In this document: piece by piece, positions 9,165 through 18,123 of the stretch
Position numbering within the stretch: position 1 is the stretch's first letter
Layout of the letters: each line of letters opens with the position of its first letter
Program-made: the position numbers and the translations under genes
Notes under the pieces: model-generated
The model's input: the letters and a program-made list of their open reading frames with translations, nothing else
Database searches by the model: none
Told to the model about the DNA's origin: nothing
NCBI GenBank assembly: GCA_965261915.1
Contig: CBDHDW010000013.1
Coordinates: forward strand, 992,001-1,056,000
DNA: 64,000 nucleotides
Reading direction: 5' to 3'
Source: JAIBDK01 sp965261915
Lineage (GTDB): Bacteria; Pseudomonadota; Gammaproteobacteria; Arenicellales; Poriferihabitantaceae

Positions 9165-11591
9165 CTAACCTCGCTTCTGAGCGCTTGCCAGCCAAAAACT
9201 ATCGACCTGAATAACAGAATCAACAGCCTTTCGTGTATCTAGCAATATGCTGGCATCTTCAGGACTGATAACAGTTTTGGTTTTAAGGCGGCTTAACCAG
9301 TCGGTATAGGATTCTCCTGCATTTTGATCATGCCCTTCTTTGCGTATACGTTTTCTAAGGTCACGCGTTTTCTCGCACAAGGTATACGCTTTCTCGATTG
9401 ACGAAACGATCTCATCATCATCCCTTGGAATATAAACTTCACGGGTCAGCCGATCACGCGCCGGACAGTTGCTTTGAATCAGACGGGACACATTCAAATT
9501 TAGCCTGTCAGAAGGCATTTTCAAATAGCAACCAGAAGGGAACACGATAATTCTCAATCCAATACCGAGCCATCTGACCGGAAAGTTTCTCAGCACTTCA
9601 TCCAGAGCGCCTTGAGCTCTGTACAAAGCATACTGACAGGCCCAATCCAGAAGGCACCCTTCTCGTTTGGTTGAGCCATTGTCCCGAAACACCTTTATCG
9701 CTGATGAAGCAAGATACAGATTACTCAACACGTCGGCAAATCTTCCAGACAACATTTCTTTACGTTTCAGATCACCCCCCAACAACAATAGCGATATGTC
9801 AGCGACAAAAGCCAGTGAGGCGCTTAGGTGCTCAATAATTCGACTGTAGCGCAATGCTGCCCCCTGTCCCGTTCCGCGTGCCAACCAGCCCCGGGTTAAA
9901 CCAAATCCAAAGGCACGGACTTTATTACTGATAGTGTGTTTGATGTGTTCAACCAGCGCATTGTCGAATTGATTAATAGCATCAACCTCATCTTCAAGAT
10001 TTGCGGCTTCCATTTCTTTTAATAAATAAGGGTGACAACGAATCGCGCCCTGTCCAAAAATGATCAGGCTTCGCGTCAAGATGTTTGCACCTTCCACGGT
10101 AATACCAATTGGTATTTGCTGGTATATCCGGGCCAGATAGTTTGACGGCCCCATACAGATGCCTTTGCCGCCATGTATATCCATTGCGTCATTAATCACC
10201 ATTCGAGAAAGATCTGTGCATTGCTGCTTAACAATGGCTGAAATAATGGCTGGCTTGTGTCCATCAGCAAGTGCCGATGTCATTACCGACCTACCACTGT
10301 CAAGTAAATAGGTCAGGCCAGCCATTCTCGCCAATGCTTCCTGCACACCTTCGAATTCACCAATTTCAATACCAAACTGTTCCCGGATACGAACGTATGC
10401 ACTGGTCGTTCGTAATGCCAGTTTGGCCGTTCCCGCTGCTGCTGCCGGAAGGGAAATACCCCGACCCGCAGACAATGACTCCATCAGCATTCGCCAACCC
10501 TGACCAACCATTGGTTCGCCACCGATCACCCAATCAATTGGAATAAACACCTGAACACCAGAGTTGGGTCCATTTTGAAATGATGCGTTGAGCGGGAGGT
10601 GTCGTTTACCCATTTCCACTCCCGGGGTATTCGTCGGCACGAGCGCACAGGTAATACCTGGTTCTGTCTCATTACCAAGCAGCTTATCTGGATCGTAGGC
10701 TTTAAAAGCCAAACCCAATAAAGTGGCGACGGGACCGAGCGTTATGTATCGCTTCTCCCACGTGACACTGAAGCCAAGCTTGATTTCACCATCAATTTCT
10801 TTCTCACATACCACCCCATAATCGGGCATCCCTCCGGCATCGGATCCGGCCCAGGGATTAGTCAAACCGAAGCACGGTGTTTCCCTGCCTTCAGCCAGTC
10901 TCGGCAAGTAATAATCTTTTTGTTCTTGGGTTCCGTAGTGATAGATCAACTCTGCCGGGCCAAGTGAATTTGGAACCATCACCGTTACTGCGGTTGTCGT
11001 ACTGCGTGTTGACAACATCTGCAAAATCGTCGATTGGGCATGTGCTGACAGACCAAGCCCGCCGTATTCTTTGGAGGCGTTCAGACCGAAAAACCCGTTA
11101 TTTTTAATATATTGCCAGACATCGTCTGGAAGATCATTTAACTCCTGGGTAATCTGCCAGTCATCACTCATTTCACACAGCGTTGATACGGTTTCCTGAA
11201 TATATCTGTCCTCCTCCGTGCTTAACGTGGGAGGGTCAGATTTCAACAATACATCCCAATTCGGCGTACCACTAAATAACTCGGCATCCCACCAAACCGT
11301 TCCGGCTTCTATTGCCTCACGCTCTGTTCGTGAAATTGGCGGTAAGGATTTTTTGACATATTTGAGAACACGTGCACTGATCTGTTGCTTTCGAAAATCC
11401 GGGAAGAAAAAAAGAATGGAAGTCAGGCTGGCCAATATCAGGAATATCAGCAACGTCAACACCGTGTTTGTGAGACCGCTGACCAGTGCAACCAAAAAGA
11501 CCAAACAACAGGTAATCATCCAGTTCTTCATGGGAAACTGTAGCCATGCATAACCCAGACTTAGTAACAGCAGCAAAAGAATCAAAATCAT
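9165..11591 (-). CDS. fadE: acyl-CoA dehydrogenase, FadE type
   Basis: FAD-dependent first oxidation step of fatty-acid beta-oxidation. From the ATG at 11591 the protein has 808 residues, close to E. coli FadE (814), and starts with hydrophobic segments (MILILLLLLLSLGYAWL) as FadE does. The dehydrogenase core shows CFGLTNPWAGSDAGG, KRYITLGPVATLLGLAFK, GRGISLPAAAAGTAKLAL and MDIHGGKGICMGPSNYLAR. A FadE-specific C-terminal domain follows. The frame is open to 11708, but the extra 39 residues are polar and cysteine-rich, unlike the family. An inverted repeat about 150 bp upstream is a candidate operator. Confidence 0.92.
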   Translation of the reverse strand: MILILLLLLLSLGYAWLQFPMKNWMITCCLVFLVALVSGLTNTVLTLLIFLILASLTSILFFFPDFRKQQISARVLKYVKKSLPPISRTEREAIEAGTVWWDAELFSGTPNWDVLLKSDPPTLSTEEDRYIQETVSTLCEMSDDWQITQELNDLPDDVWQYIKNNGFFGLNASKEYGGLGLSAHAQSTILQMLSTRSTTTAVTVMVPNSLGPAELIYHYGTQEQKDYYLPRLAEGRETPCFGLTNPWAGSDAGGMPDYGVVCEKEIDGEIKLGFSVTWEKRYITLGPVATLLGLAFKAYDPDKLLGNETEPGITCALVPTNTPGVEMGKRHLPLNASFQNGPNSGVQVFIPIDWVIGGEPMVGQGWRMLMESLSAGRGISLPAAAAGTAKLALRTTSAYVRIREQFGIEIGEFEGVQEALARMAGLTYLLDSGRSVMTSALADGHKPAIISAIVKQQCTDLSRMVINDAMDIHGGKGICMGPSNYLARIYQQIPIGITVEGANILTRSLIIFGQGAIRCHPYLLKEMEAANLEDEVDAINQFDNALVEHIKHTISNKVRAFGFGLTRGWLARGTGQGAALRYSRIIEHLSASLAFVADISLLLLGGDLKRKEMLSGRFADVLSNLYLASSAIKVFRDNGSTKREGCLLDWACQYALYRAQGALDEVLRNFPVRWLGIGLRIIVFPSGCYLKMPSDRLNLNVSRLIQSNCPARDRLTREVYIPRDDDEIVSSIEKAYTLCEKTRDLRKRIRKEGHDQNAGESYTDWLSRLKTKTVISPEDASILLDTRKAVDSVIQVDSFWLASAQKRG

Positions 11592-11737
11592 CTTTATCAA
11601 CCTTGTTTGAAAACCTGTGGGCATTATCCCACAATCTGCAAAAAAGAGTTGTACTTGCACCGGGGCGAAACCTTTGCAAGGGCAACTGTCCGCCTGGAGG
11701 TGGAACATTTCACAGAAAAACGACTCTGATCATATTC

Positions 11738-11758
11738 TTGCACAGCACTACTGTGCAA
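11738..11758. promoter_or_regulatory. 21-bp inverted repeat upstream of fadE, possible operator
   Basis: Perfect 8-bp arms TTGCACAG and CTGTGCAA flank a 5-bp spacer, in the 282 bp between the fadE start (11591) and the hflD stop (11874). The geometry suits a dimeric repressor of the fatty-acid operon. It does not match the FadR consensus or the PsrA core I know, so the binding protein is unknown. Confidence 0.35.
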
Positions 11759-11873
11759 TAGATTTAACAGCAGCCTTGATTCAAACCGGTCTTATTAATA
11801 TTGATCTGATCGACAACAGATTGACAGGTTATACGCGAGAAATACTTGTCAGCGTAAACTCGAAAACGGTTTC

Positions 11874-12506
11874 TTATTCATTCAATATATCGCGGGCAAA
11901 CGCGATATAACCCTTTCGATTGAACAGCAGCTGCCAACGCCGACCGCCGCATTGGTGCCATAAAAACGCCGAGCGTATTGCTGAAAACAATGCAGTGCGA
12001 ACCCGTTTTACTGTATCGGGATCCTGCAATTTGTTACCTGTACCCTGTACAATAACTCGCGGTGTTAGAAAACTGATTGTTCGACTATAAAGGTCGGCCA
12101 GGTGCTGCTGAATTTCCAGATCAACCGCATGTTCATCAATTCGATGAAGGTACCTCTGTTCGAGCCTGATCAATTCTTCATGGATAACGTCAGCGGTTTT
12201 TTGAAGGTTGAGTAACTTTAATGCAAGCTGATGGGTTGAAGCGGCATATCGATAAATTTCTTTCGTATCCGCATCTGGTTTTGTGGCAAACAAACGGGGA
12301 ATCAACCGCAGACCCAAATCAACACTAGACACGTCACCATAAATTTTTTCTACTGTGTCTTCTTTCAGACGAATCAAACTAAAGGTGATATCGTGCAACG
12401 CAGTATCTTCCCAGTTCTCTCGCCTCGCTAATTGCTGTACGAGTGCAGCAGACTGCAGCATACCAGCCATAGCAAGTGTCAAGTCTCTGTTTGGATATGC
12501 CATCAT
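11874..12506 (-). CDS. hflD: high-frequency-lysogenization protein HflD homologue
   Basis: A peripheral inner-membrane protein; in E. coli HflD binds phage lambda CII and affects lysogenization, while its housekeeping role is unclear. The 210 residues match the family length and all-helical composition: AMAGMLQSAALVQQLAR near the start, then SVDLGLRLIPRLF, and a C-terminal IRSAFLWHQCGGRRWQLLFNR. In many gammaproteobacteria hflD lies between mnmA and purB; neither is here. The stop lies 282 bp upstream of fadE. Either of two adjacent ATG codons could be the start. Confidence 0.88.
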   Translation of the reverse strand: MMAYPNRDLTLAMAGMLQSAALVQQLARRENWEDTALHDITFSLIRLKEDTVEKIYGDVSSVDLGLRLIPRLFATKPDADTKEIYRYAASTHQLALKLLNLQKTADVIHEELIRLEQRYLHRIDEHAVDLEIQQHLADLYSRTISFLTPRVIVQGTGNKLQDPDTVKRVRTALFSAIRSAFLWHQCGGRRWQLLFNRKGYIAFARDILNE

Positions 12507-12528
12507 TATGACCTCAGCTTCATCTTTA

Positions 12529-14520
12529 TCATTTCATGTTACGGATGATATTCTGATAGAACCTGGTTTCTCGATACAAGGCATCGGCGCGATTTTCTGG
12601 TTTGCGAAATCCATGTCCTTCGCCTTCGTATTCAATGTATTGATGTGGAACCTTTCGCCGCTTTAAACCATCCACGATTTCATTAGCCAATTCAGGCGGC
12701 ACAATCCTGTCATCACTACCCTGAAAAATAATCATTGGCGCGACGATACGATGAATCTGGTAAATTGGCGACCTTGTTACAAATTGACTATCGGGTAGGT
12801 TGGCCGTTGAAGATGAGAACTTCTCACCCACTAATTGATCTGTATAGTGCGATTCAAATTTATGCGTTATTTCAGATAAGGTAAGCAAATTTCCAATGCC
12901 GTAATAGCTCGCTCCACCGCAAAACATATCCGGGTATTTGGTTAGGGCGCGTAACACTGCGTAACCGCCCGCACTGCTTCCTCGGATAAAGATTTGATTT
13001 TCATTTACCCAGCCTTTCTTAATCACATGCTCAATTCCAGCGGCAACATCTTCAACATCATAAATTCCCCAGCGCCCCAAAAGTGACTGCCGGAATTTTC
13101 TGCCCAGCCCGGTACTTCCTCTGTGATTGACATCGAGCACTGCAAACCCCAAAGAACAGAAATAATGCTTCAGCCCGTTGTATTCTGCCGTTGCTCTGGC
13201 AGTAGGTCCGCCATGAATGGTTACAATCAGTGGTGGTTTAAGCGAAGAATTGGTTTCGCCATCAAGCTGATAATTTGAATTTTGCGGCTGGTAAAAATAC
13301 CCGTATGCAATATCATCGGATCCGCCAGCAAAGGAAAGGTGCTTTGGCCGTTTAAAGAACGAATCTGAATTGACCGATTGCAAACGTGTGCCTGACACCG
13401 TTTTTACCGAATCCAGTTTCTCATAGGTCAATAATTTCGGTGTTTGATCACTAAAACCTGCAACACCGGTAACGACACCAGATCGATTGACACAAAGATC
13501 TCCAAGTTGGGCAAATTCTTCAGTTGCTCCAGTAATTTGTCCAGTATCAATGTTTATCTCAACAATTCGGTCTCCTGACCGGGATGTTTCTATCGCATGA
13601 ATAAAATGCCGTTTTATTTGAACCCAACGGGATTGACCAAATAGCCATTGTGCTTCGCCATACTCGACAAGGTTGTCGGTGATTTGTTTGGTTTTTCCTG
13701 CTGCATAACGAAAAAAATTCCAATAATCGCTATCAGGACTATCGCTGATAAAGATCACACTACCGTCGAACAGAAATCCCGGCTGGAAAACGCTGGTGTC
13801 ACTGCGAAAAACTAACGATTCAACTTTTCCCAGATTCAATTGACCTGAATTAAATTCAATTTTTGCCAGTTTTAGCTGGGTCTGATCCCACGGCATATGA
13901 GGGTGATTCCATTCCAGCCAGGTAATATTTTTATAGTTTGGGCTCACCGCTGGTGACGAACAAAAATCGGATGATTCTGACAGTATTGTATAGCGATGTA
14001 CGGTCGGTTTTCCTCGGCCCCTTGTTTCTAAAAATGAGATCCCCAGTAAAAAGTTTCGATTCTCCGAACTTTCCTCTTCAGATTCACCAACCAGTACTAT
14101 TGAGCCCAGGGCTTCGAGCGAAATAATATCTGCAAACCCACAACAGCCTGAAATTTCGACCTCAGAAAACAGCAATTCAGGACTGTCGTTGGTTTCCAGA
14201 TTTTGACAATACAGCGAGTTGTCAAAATAGTTGTTAAAAACAAGCCACGAACCATAGACACAAAAACACTTCCCGCCATACTCGTGAACGCGGCTTCGGA
14301 CACTAAAACCCGATGGTGTAATAATCTCTTTTTTGTTGTCGTTGTTCGAATATCTCACCATAGCCATGCGTCCCTGTTCTTCAGGTAATGACTCCAGCCA
14401 GTAGTATTTCGAATGAAAACTAAAAGGATAAGAAGGGGTCACAGATCGATCTACTGCCCGATGTATTTCAACATCGGATTCCCACAACCCAAATGGGGCT
14501 GTTTTGTTAGCGATTGTCAT
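12529..14520 (-). CDS. S9 family prolyl oligopeptidase-like serine peptidase
   Basis: Predicted dipeptidyl/acylaminoacyl peptidase that cleaves short peptides. The N-terminal two thirds look like a beta-propeller (repeated strand-turn segments with SPDSDYWNF). The C-terminal alpha/beta hydrolase has HGGPTARATAEYN (oxyanion region), the nucleophile Ser516 in IRGSSAGGY, Asp603/604 in GSDDRIVPPE and His636 in GEGHGFRKPENR. No signal peptide is visible, so it is probably cytoplasmic. The start overlaps the DUF192 gene by 14 nt, and hflD follows after 22 nt. The true substrate is unknown. Confidence 0.9.
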   Translation of the reverse strand: MTIANKTAPFGLWESDVEIHRAVDRSVTPSYPFSFHSKYYWLESLPEEQGRMAMVRYSNNDNKKEIITPSGFSVRSRVHEYGGKCFCVYGSWLVFNNYFDNSLYCQNLETNDSPELLFSEVEISGCCGFADIISLEALGSIVLVGESEEESSENRNFLLGISFLETRGRGKPTVHRYTILSESSDFCSSPAVSPNYKNITWLEWNHPHMPWDQTQLKLAKIEFNSGQLNLGKVESLVFRSDTSVFQPGFLFDGSVIFISDSPDSDYWNFFRYAAGKTKQITDNLVEYGEAQWLFGQSRWVQIKRHFIHAIETSRSGDRIVEINIDTGQITGATEEFAQLGDLCVNRSGVVTGVAGFSDQTPKLLTYEKLDSVKTVSGTRLQSVNSDSFFKRPKHLSFAGGSDDIAYGYFYQPQNSNYQLDGETNSSLKPPLIVTIHGGPTARATAEYNGLKHYFCSLGFAVLDVNHRGSTGLGRKFRQSLLGRWGIYDVEDVAAGIEHVIKKGWVNENQIFIRGSSAGGYAVLRALTKYPDMFCGGASYYGIGNLLTLSEITHKFESHYTDQLVGEKFSSSTANLPDSQFVTRSPIYQIHRIVAPMIIFQGSDDRIVPPELANEIVDGLKRRKVPHQYIEYEGEGHGFRKPENRADALYRETRFYQNIIRNMK

Positions 14521-15016
14521 AAATTGAACTCACCAGTATTCGGGTTGCGCCGCTCGTTAAATTATTTTCTTTATAGTATCCGGGGCGTGCTTCCAACGCA
14601 TACTGAAAAGGTTGCCCAGGGGTGTAGAGCCTGGAGTTTCCATCGTCGTAAGTCTCCATTCGCATCCAGGTTACGAGCTTTCCTTCGCTGTCAAAAAAAC
14701 CAATATCCAGTGGAGATTTTACATTTTGCATATGAAAGCGGCCATTTGTTAGATTCGAATATACAAACAAAATGGTGGAATTATTAATCACCTCCTGACA
14801 AATATGTTGATAACCACTCGCCCTCTCCTGTCTGTCATCTGCAATCAGGGATTCTATTTTGAAAATCTTCCCGCGATCGTTAATCAGGGAGATTTCTTCG
14901 GTATGCATTGTATCAATGCCGTTGTTGGTATCCATGCAGTCAGCGGAAGAATGGGCACTAGTGGACAGCGTCACGCCGAGCAAAATAAAAGGAAGGCAAA
15001 AATTTTGAGCTTTCAT
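14507..15016 (-). CDS. secreted DUF192 family protein
   Basis: DUF192 proteins are small, mostly exported beta proteins of unknown function. This one has 169 residues with a Sec signal peptide (LPFILLGVTLSTSAHS). It then shows the family pattern: RQERASGYQHICQEV near the start, FHMQNVKSPLDIGFFDSEGK in the centre (matching the usual F-W-M-K-N-T-x-x-P-L-D core) and YALEARPGYY near the end. Family members usually have a tryptophan before the M-x-N; here it is histidine. It overlaps the downstream S9 peptidase by 14 nt, implying one transcript. Confidence 0.85.
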   Translation of the reverse strand: MKAQNFCLPFILLGVTLSTSAHSSADCMDTNNGIDTMHTEEISLINDRGKIFKIESLIADDRQERASGYQHICQEVINNSTILFVYSNLTNGRFHMQNVKSPLDIGFFDSEGKLVTWMRMETYDDGNSRLYTPGQPFQYALEARPGYYKENNLTSGATRILVSSIYDNR

Positions 15017-15100
15017 ATTCCGTATTTACCCCCGTTTTTAACGGGCTTGTATAAACTTTGTCACAGACGATAGAATTAATAGAAAGTAACAAATTATATT

Positions 15101-15398
15101 ATGAAAGAAAACCCACACACAGCCGCATGCGACGGATCGTTTAAACTGAAAGATGCGGTAACACTCCATTTAGGAAAAGTTTCGTCTGAGAAAAAACTAA
15201 AAAAGGAATTAGATAAAGCATAATGACACGCTATATGAATTACAACATGAACTGTATGCTCACAATGAATATGCGGTACTAGTGATCTTTCAGGCAATGA
15301 ATGCTGCCGGGAAAGATAGCGCTATTTGTCATGTCATGCGTGGCGTAAATCCCGCTGGATGCCAGGTGTATTCATTATTTGCCGGATACTGCTGGTGA
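15101..15398 (+). pseudogene. polyphosphate kinase 2 (PPK2) remnant, frameshifted and truncated
   Basis: PPK2 enzymes transfer phosphate between polyphosphate and nucleotides. The first frame (ATG 15101) encodes 40 residues ending in SSEKKLKKELDKA and a stop at 15222. Shifting one base continues the family sequence: ELQHELYAHNEYAVLVIFQ, then the Walker-A-like AMNAAGKDSAICHVM and RGVNPAGCQVYSLFA, where intact PPK2 has QGMDAAGKDGTIRHVMSGVNPQG. Similarity stops at about 15385, so the catalytic lid and the whole C-terminal half are lost. The 15017-15438 gap therefore holds a dead gene rather than empty sequence. Confidence 0.8.
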
Positions 15399-15438
15399 TC
15401 CGGCCACCCATCGCTTCAATGACAAATAACTGCAAAGT

Positions 15439-17214
15439 TTAAAACGGCCAAACCAGCATTATCATTGGAATCGATACGACAATAACAATTATCTCCAAAG
15501 GCAATCCCATCCGCCAATAGTCCCCAAACTTATATCCTCCGGGTCCCATAATCAGGATATTGTTTTTATGGCCAATGGGCGTTAAAAATGCACAGGATGC
15601 GGCCACTGCCACTGCCATTAAGAACGGATCTGGATTTACACCAAGTCGATTGGCGATATCGATGGCAATGGGCGCTGCGATAACCGTTGTAGCGGTGTTG
15701 TTCAGCACATCCGACAGTGTCATCGTCACCACCATCAACAATGTGAGTACAACGGCTGGCCCATAAGCTTCAGCGAAACCAACAATACCCTGCGCTAAAA
15801 TCGCAGTACCGCCTGATGCTTCCAGGGCAGAGCCAATGGGAATCATCGATCCTAATAACACGATCACTGGCCATTCAATGGAAGTATAAATCTCTCTAAG
15901 GGGCACAATATTGAATCCCACCATAACCATGCAAACGATCGCCAACGCTTCAGGGAGATGCAACAGACCAATACTGGCAGCAATAATGGCCAGCGCAAAA
16001 CTAATCACAGCAACTCCCGCTTTATGACGCTGGGTAACCTGTAGATCACGCGCTTTCAACGGTAGCCCGCCTAACCAAACCGCTACATCATTTAACCGTT
16101 CGAACGGTCCCAGCAATAACAGCACATCGCCGGCTTCTACCGGTAATTTTCGTACACTGTCTCGAAAAGCTTTTCCACTTCGGGAAACGCCGAGCAACGT
16201 GACTCCATGACGATAAAGTAGTCGTAAATTCAGTGCGGTACGGCCTTCTATTCTCGCTCCCTCTGGAACTACCACTTCCAATAAAGACAGATCTTCACCA
16301 ATTAGTGATTCGTGCTTTTGCACGCCAACGTATTCAAGCTTTTGTTCTCCGACAAAAACGTCAATATTGCTGGCATTGGCTTCAATCACCAGCAAGTCAC
16401 CGGCACGAACAATTTCTCTTCTCGCGTGCCCGGGAAATCGCTTTCCTCTTCTCGATAGACCGATAATTGCAACGTCAGCAGCTTCTGCCAGATCATCCAG
16501 ATGACGAATTTTTTGTCCGATAATTGGTGCATTTTCGCCCACTTTTAGCTCAGCAATATAATCATGAACCTGAGCAAGTTCTTCTGAGGCACTATTGGTT
16601 TGCTCAACATTCGGGATCAAACGCCACCCCACCAGCGCGACAAAAAGCACACCTGCGGTCGCCGCAACCAAACCAACGGGGCTGAAATCAAACATTGCAA
16701 ACGGCTCGCCCAGTGCTTCCTGTCTGAAACTGGCAATAATGATATTTGGCGGTGTTCCGATAAGCGTGATTAATCCACCAAGTATCGATGCGAAAGAAAG
16801 CGGCATCAGTGTTAACGCCGGGCTGCGTTTGGCTTTCCGCGCCGCCTGCATATCGATCGGCATTAAAAGCGCTAAAGCGGCAACGTTATTCATGATCGCA
16901 GATAACCCGGCTGCCACACCGGACATTATGCTAACATGCATGAACAACGAACGGCCTGCGTCGACCACATACTTCGCTACCAGTTCGATGGCGCCGGAGT
17001 TTGACAGTCCGCGGCTGACAATTAGAACCAGTGCAATGATCACGGTGGCGTGATGACTAAATCCGGTAAATGCATTCTGCCTGGGTACAACCCCGACGAC
17101 CACCGCAACAATTAATGCACCAAATGCGATCAGGTCATAGCGAATTTTCCCCCAGATCAGCAAACCAAACACGATGCCGAGCAGGCTAAAAAGAATGATT
17201 TGATCGATATTCAT
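15439..17214 (-). CDS. SLC13-type permease with two RCK_C (TrkA-C) domains
   Basis: Predicted inner-membrane anion or dicarboxylate/sulfate transporter of the DASS group. The 591 residues contain two membrane halves: residues 1-200, with GFSHHATVIIALVLIVSRGL and the LIGTPPNIIIASFR loop; and residues 390-591, with LSDVLNNTATTVIAAPIAI and LTPIGHKNNILIMGPGGY. Between them lie two cytoplasmic RCK_C domains (about 210-290 and 295-375), a common layout in this family. The neighbours do not suggest a substrate. It is transcribed alone on the minus strand, and the 5' side at 17215-17523 is degraded sequence. Confidence 0.87.
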   Translation of the reverse strand: MNIDQIILFSLLGIVFGLLIWGKIRYDLIAFGALIVAVVVGVVPRQNAFTGFSHHATVIIALVLIVSRGLSNSGAIELVAKYVVDAGRSLFMHVSIMSGVAAGLSAIMNNVAALALLMPIDMQAARKAKRSPALTLMPLSFASILGGLITLIGTPPNIIIASFRQEALGEPFAMFDFSPVGLVAATAGVLFVALVGWRLIPNVEQTNSASEELAQVHDYIAELKVGENAPIIGQKIRHLDDLAEAADVAIIGLSRRGKRFPGHARREIVRAGDLLVIEANASNIDVFVGEQKLEYVGVQKHESLIGEDLSLLEVVVPEGARIEGRTALNLRLLYRHGVTLLGVSRSGKAFRDSVRKLPVEAGDVLLLLGPFERLNDVAVWLGGLPLKARDLQVTQRHKAGVAVISFALAIIAASIGLLHLPEALAIVCMVMVGFNIVPLREIYTSIEWPVIVLLGSMIPIGSALEASGGTAILAQGIVGFAEAYGPAVVLTLLMVVTMTLSDVLNNTATTVIAAPIAIDIANRLGVNPDPFLMAVAVAASCAFLTPIGHKNNILIMGPGGYKFGDYWRMGLPLEIIVIVVSIPMIMLVWPF

Positions 17215-17255
17215 AATATTGGATTAATTCCCTGATATTCGGATATTACCAAGAA

Positions 17256-17396
17256 TCACTCAGATATAACTTTCTGACCACCTGTTTTTTCAATCGTGAT
17301 AATAGCGACACCCAGAATCGCAAGACTGCCGCCAATCAGAATTTTAACGGTAAGCGTTTCACCCAGAAGAAACACACCTTCAATCACGGAAGTTAC
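17256..17396 (-). pseudogene. C-terminal remnant of an EamA/DMT-family transporter
   Basis: Reading the minus strand gives about 45 residues, SVIEGVFLLGETLTVKILIG then GSLAILGVAIITIEK, ending at a stop (17256-17258). This matches the last helix pair of EamA drug/metabolite exporters, which typically end in a 'GE-x-L-x(3)-x-x-G-x-x-L-I-x-x-G-V' pattern. An in-frame TAG lies just upstream, and no more of the gene can be found before the FkbM gene. It accounts for much of the 17215-17523 gap. Confidence 0.6.
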
Positions 17397-17523
17397 TGTC
17401 TATCCATGTAAATGCTCTTCGGCGACAATGGATAATTGAGAATGATGGTTTGGTTTTGAGTAAGGACATTTGTTTGACTGAGTTCCTGCCATCAAGAGAA
17501 CGGCGGGGGCGGGTACAGTTGCT

Positions 17524-18123
17524 TTAACTATTTCGTATGGAGAAAATATTCTCCCCTCTGTGAACAAAATCTCTGTTCTTATGCGAGATTACTTGTAAGA
17601 AATTCGAACTATTAGCAGACCCTGGTAGCATCCAATCATGCAATTCGACGATCAGCAACATGCAATCATCGATCCACTCAGTATTTTGTGAGAAGAGATT
17701 TTCTTCAAATCCTTCGATATCGATTTTAACGATAAACAAAGAACCCTCATTGTTTTCTTTCAATAATTGGTCAATATTCACCATTTCCGTCTTATCAGAT
17801 TTCTCACTCGTTAAAACCCTGAATGCATCCGCATTTGCATTTTCATCCATAATCGTAACAAAACCAACGGTTGACCCAATAGCCGCTTCTCTGAAAATAA
17901 CATTGTCGAATTTTTTACAGTTCTTTCTTGCCTGAACCATATTACCCTTTTCCGGCTCAATGCAGATAATTCGGGCGGCAGGAAAGTTCTCTGCGAAATA
18001 TCTTGATGCCAATCCAATATTTCCTCCACAATCATAAATAAGCGGAATCTTGCCCGTCGTTAATATTCTTTCATATTCTTCAATAATATCTTGTTCACGC
18101 GCAAATCCATTTAAAGAATAATC
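17524..18123 (-). pseudogene. FkbM-type methyltransferase, C-terminal part, cut by IS66
   Basis: FkbM proteins are SAM-dependent O-methyltransferases, often acting on sugars of cell-surface glycans. From the IS junction the frame runs 199 codons to the stop: LIYDCGGNIGLASRYF (SAM motif I), FPAARIICIEPEKGNM, FIVKIDIEGFEENLF (motif of the FkbM domain) and CMLLIVELHD. It enters the left IS66 end at 18124 without a stop, and the same frame resumes on the other side of the IS, after the duplicated GAATAATC. The gene is therefore disrupted. An internal start could give a short product, but it would lack motif I. Confidence 0.82.

Noticed and set aside
15094..15297. 67-codon minus-strand frame
   Set aside because: Antisense to the PPK2 remnant, which explains the sequence better.
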